A stretch of DNA of 8,820 nucleotides from CAYQFQ01 sp964416925. Lineage in GTDB: Bacteria > Patescibacteriota > Minisyncoccia > Phycocordibacterales > GWA1-40-21. Positions within the stretch are counted from its first letter, which is position 1, and every line of letters starts with the position of its first letter. Shown here piece by piece: positions 7,460-8,820 of this stretch. The stretch is taken from the NCBI GenBank assembly GCA_964416925.1, contig CAYQFQ010000027.1:1-8820 (forward strand). Reading direction: 5' to 3'. Both the position numbers and the translations under genes were made by a program. The notes beneath the pieces were generated by a model, which saw only the letters and a program-made list of their open reading frames with translations, was not told where the DNA came from and did no database searches.

Positions 7460-8152
7460 ATGAATTATAAAAAAGGTTTCGTGATTCCATTTATAATCGC
7501 CATTGTTGCTGTTTTGGCGATTGGTGGAGTCTATGTTTACAAAGCTCAAAAAGCCGAAGCTCCTACCATAGATACTAATTCAGCAACTTCTACTATTATT
7601 GGTGGAGATAAAGATGAACACGGTTGCCTTGGTCCAGCCGGTTATTCTTGGTGTGCAGAAAAAAATAAATGTTTGCGTGTTTGGGAAGAGAAATGTGAAA
7701 ATAATTCAACTACAACTGCGAAAATCAACCAAACAATTATTTACCAAGGTTTATCCATTACTCCTCTCAAGGTGGTTTCGGATAGTAGATGCTCCGCTGT
7801 ATGTATTTGGGCTGGCACTGTCGAACTTAATGTAAAATTAGAAGGAAAAACAACGGCGCAAGCGTCTTTAACTTTAGGTAAACCATTTAGCTTTGAAGGA
7901 AAAGAGATTACTCTTGTTGAGGTATCTCCAAATCCAAGTCAGACAAAACCTATTCCGATAGAAGATTACAGATTTAATTTTTTAGTTACCGATAAGATTC
8001 CTGTAGTGTGTACTCCCAAATGGAGTTGTGGTTGGGCTCCTTGCAGTGGCGGATATCAAGGTATGACGGCTGTTGATTCAAACAATTGTGGAGTTTCTTC
8101 CGTTGGTGTGCAAATAGCTTGCCCAGCTATAGCTAGACAGTGTTCAAATTAA
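7460..8152 (+). CDS. Membrane-anchored secreted protein with three Cys-containing modules
   Basis: No function is known. The 230-aa protein has a short basic start, then KGFVIP and a hydrophobic helix (about 7-27), which anchors it or acts as a prepilin-like leader; the usual Glu at +5 of a pilin is absent. A short linker leads to module 1 (about 50-80; C56, C65, C71, C79; HGCLGPAGYSWC then KCLRVWEEKC). Module 2 (about 90-177) is beta-rich, carries DSRCSAVCIWAG with C111 and C115, and resembles small bacterial lipoprotein-type domains with a 'DSRCP..CxWAG' signature. Module 3 (about 181-230; C184, C190, C195, C210, C221, C228) has CTPKWSCGWAPC and CPAIARQC. All 12 cysteines lie outside the membrane segment, an even number suited to disulfides in an extracytoplasmic protein. 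ATG at 7460 is chosen because the ATG at 7452 stops after three codons; no Shine-Dalgarno is seen. It lies 57 nt after rpoC and 24 nt before a gene with the same anchor. Confidence 0.85.
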   Translation: MNYKKGFVIPFIIAIVAVLAIGGVYVYKAQKAEAPTIDTNSATSTIIGGDKDEHGCLGPAGYSWCAEKNKCLRVWEEKCENNSTTTAKINQTIIYQGLSITPLKVVSDSRCSAVCIWAGTVELNVKLEGKTTAQASLTLGKPFSFEGKEITLVEVSPNPSQTKPIPIEDYRFNFLVTDKIPVVCTPKWSCGWAPCSGGYQGMTAVDSNNCGVSSVGVQIACPAIARQCSN

Positions 8153-8176
8153 GTAATGTTAATCTAATTAGAAAAA

Positions 8177-8820
8177 ATGAAAACATATCAAAAAGGTTTT
8201 GTTATCCCACTCCTGATAGCTATCGTTGCTGTTATAGCTCTCGGTGGAGGCTTGTATTTCTACAAAAATAAAAAAGTAGAAGCACCGATAAATAATCCAG
8301 TGGCAAATTCGACAAACGTTGCAACTTCAACTGCAACAACTACAGATTCGACTACTGGTTGGAAAACATATACGAATACGCAATATGGATTTCAAGTTTC
8401 TTACCCTGCTGATTGGAGGGTTGATTCTACGTCACCATCTAATATATATTTAATTTCTTCTGCGACAGATAAAATGGTAAAGGATTGGCCAAATCAGCCA
8501 GCAACCCAAAGGACTGATTTAAAAATTTCAGTAGAGCCCTATTTATATAGGCCAACTGGCGTAAAAAAAGCCATTATGTTTAATGGGATGAAAGCAGAGC
8601 AAGTGACTGAGGAGTCTGAGGAAGGTATATCCAAACTAATTTACCTTGATAAAGATGTAATAACTTATCAAATTACAGCCGCAAATTCTAATATAGAAGA
8701 TACCATATTGGGTTCATTTAAATTTACAACACCGACTGCACAAATAATTTATAAGGATCAAGTAAACGGTTATCAAATAAAACTTCCGGCTGATTGGGTA
8801 GGTTATAAGGTCGTGGACGG
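8177..8820 (+). CDS. Membrane-anchored secreted protein with repeated YPADW-type domains (3' end beyond window)
   Basis: This is an open frame from ATG 8177 to the window edge (214 complete codons, no stop), so the gene is incomplete only because the window ends. The N-terminus (MKTYQKGFVIPLLIAI...) is a single hydrophobic anchor of the same type as in the preceding gene, at about 7-29. An Asn/Thr/Ser/Ala-rich linker follows (about 35-61). The first domain starts at about 65 with YTNTQYGFQVSYPADW and ends near 184 with ILGSFKFT; a second copy begins at about 192 with YKDQVNGYQIKLPADW. This 'YGF...YP..W' opening and 'FKF' ending are common in secreted Patescibacteria proteins of unknown function and recall PsbP-like folds; the fold is inference. 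There is no cysteine so far, unlike its neighbour. Only 24 nt separate the two genes, so cotranscription is likely. The start has an A-rich upstream stretch (GAAAAAATG) and no Shine-Dalgarno. Confidence 0.82.
   Translation, partial: MKTYQKGFVIPLLIAIVAVIALGGGLYFYKNKKVEAPINNPVANSTNVATSTATTTDSTTGWKTYTNTQYGFQVSYPADWRVDSTSPSNIYLISSATDKMVKDWPNQPATQRTDLKISVEPYLYRPTGVKKAIMFNGMKAEQVTEESEEGISKLIYLDKDVITYQITAANSNIEDTILGSFKFTTPTAQIIYKDQVNGYQIKLPADWVGYKVVD

Overview
The window is about 8.8 kb of AT-rich bacterial sequence. It holds an rpoB-rpoC operon (beta and beta-prime subunits of RNA polymerase) followed by two small genes for membrane-anchored, secreted proteins. Four things suggest Candidate Phyla Radiation / Patescibacteria, probably a Parcubacteria-like lineage: a short RpoB (1072 aa), an RpoC without the E. 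coli trigger-loop insertion, gene starts with no Shine-Dalgarno, and downstream proteins of the 'short N-terminus, KGF(V/I)IP, hydrophobic helix, Ser/Thr/Asn-rich linker' design familiar from those genomes. The placement is inferred from protein style; no 16S or database match supports it. The standard genetic code fits: all four stops I can place are TAA, and no in-frame TGA interrupts rpoB or rpoC.

Layout. Positions 1-303 contain no convincing gene. They hold a good sigma70-type promoter (about 69-98), a roughly 200-nt leader with two small hairpins, one of which (211-239) looks like an intrinsic terminator or attenuator, and then rpoB (304-3522). rpoC follows after 19 nt (from 3542). A run of 10 N lies inside rpoC at 6761-6770. 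The 54 bases before the gap are repeated exactly at 6872-6925, and the 101 bases in between (6771-6871) do not belong to rpoC. Joining 6760 directly to 6926 restores one uninterrupted RpoC of 1231 aa ending at 7402. The apparent split of rpoC is therefore almost certainly a scaffolding or assembly artefact, not a broken gene, intron or intein.

After rpoC come a 230-aa protein (7460-8152) with three cysteine-bearing modules and a second protein (8177 to the window end, incomplete) with two copies of a 'YGF...YPADW' type domain. They share an almost identical N-terminal membrane anchor but differ completely outside it.

Functionally, RpoB and RpoC together form the catalytic core of transcription. 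The two downstream proteins are probably surface-exposed and have no evident link to transcription. I did not find a new defence, mobile or regulatory system. The points most worth a second look are the rpoC misjoin with its strongly palindromic 101-bp segment, the unusual rifampicin-pocket residues in RpoB, the rpoB leader, and the shared anchor of the two secreted proteins.
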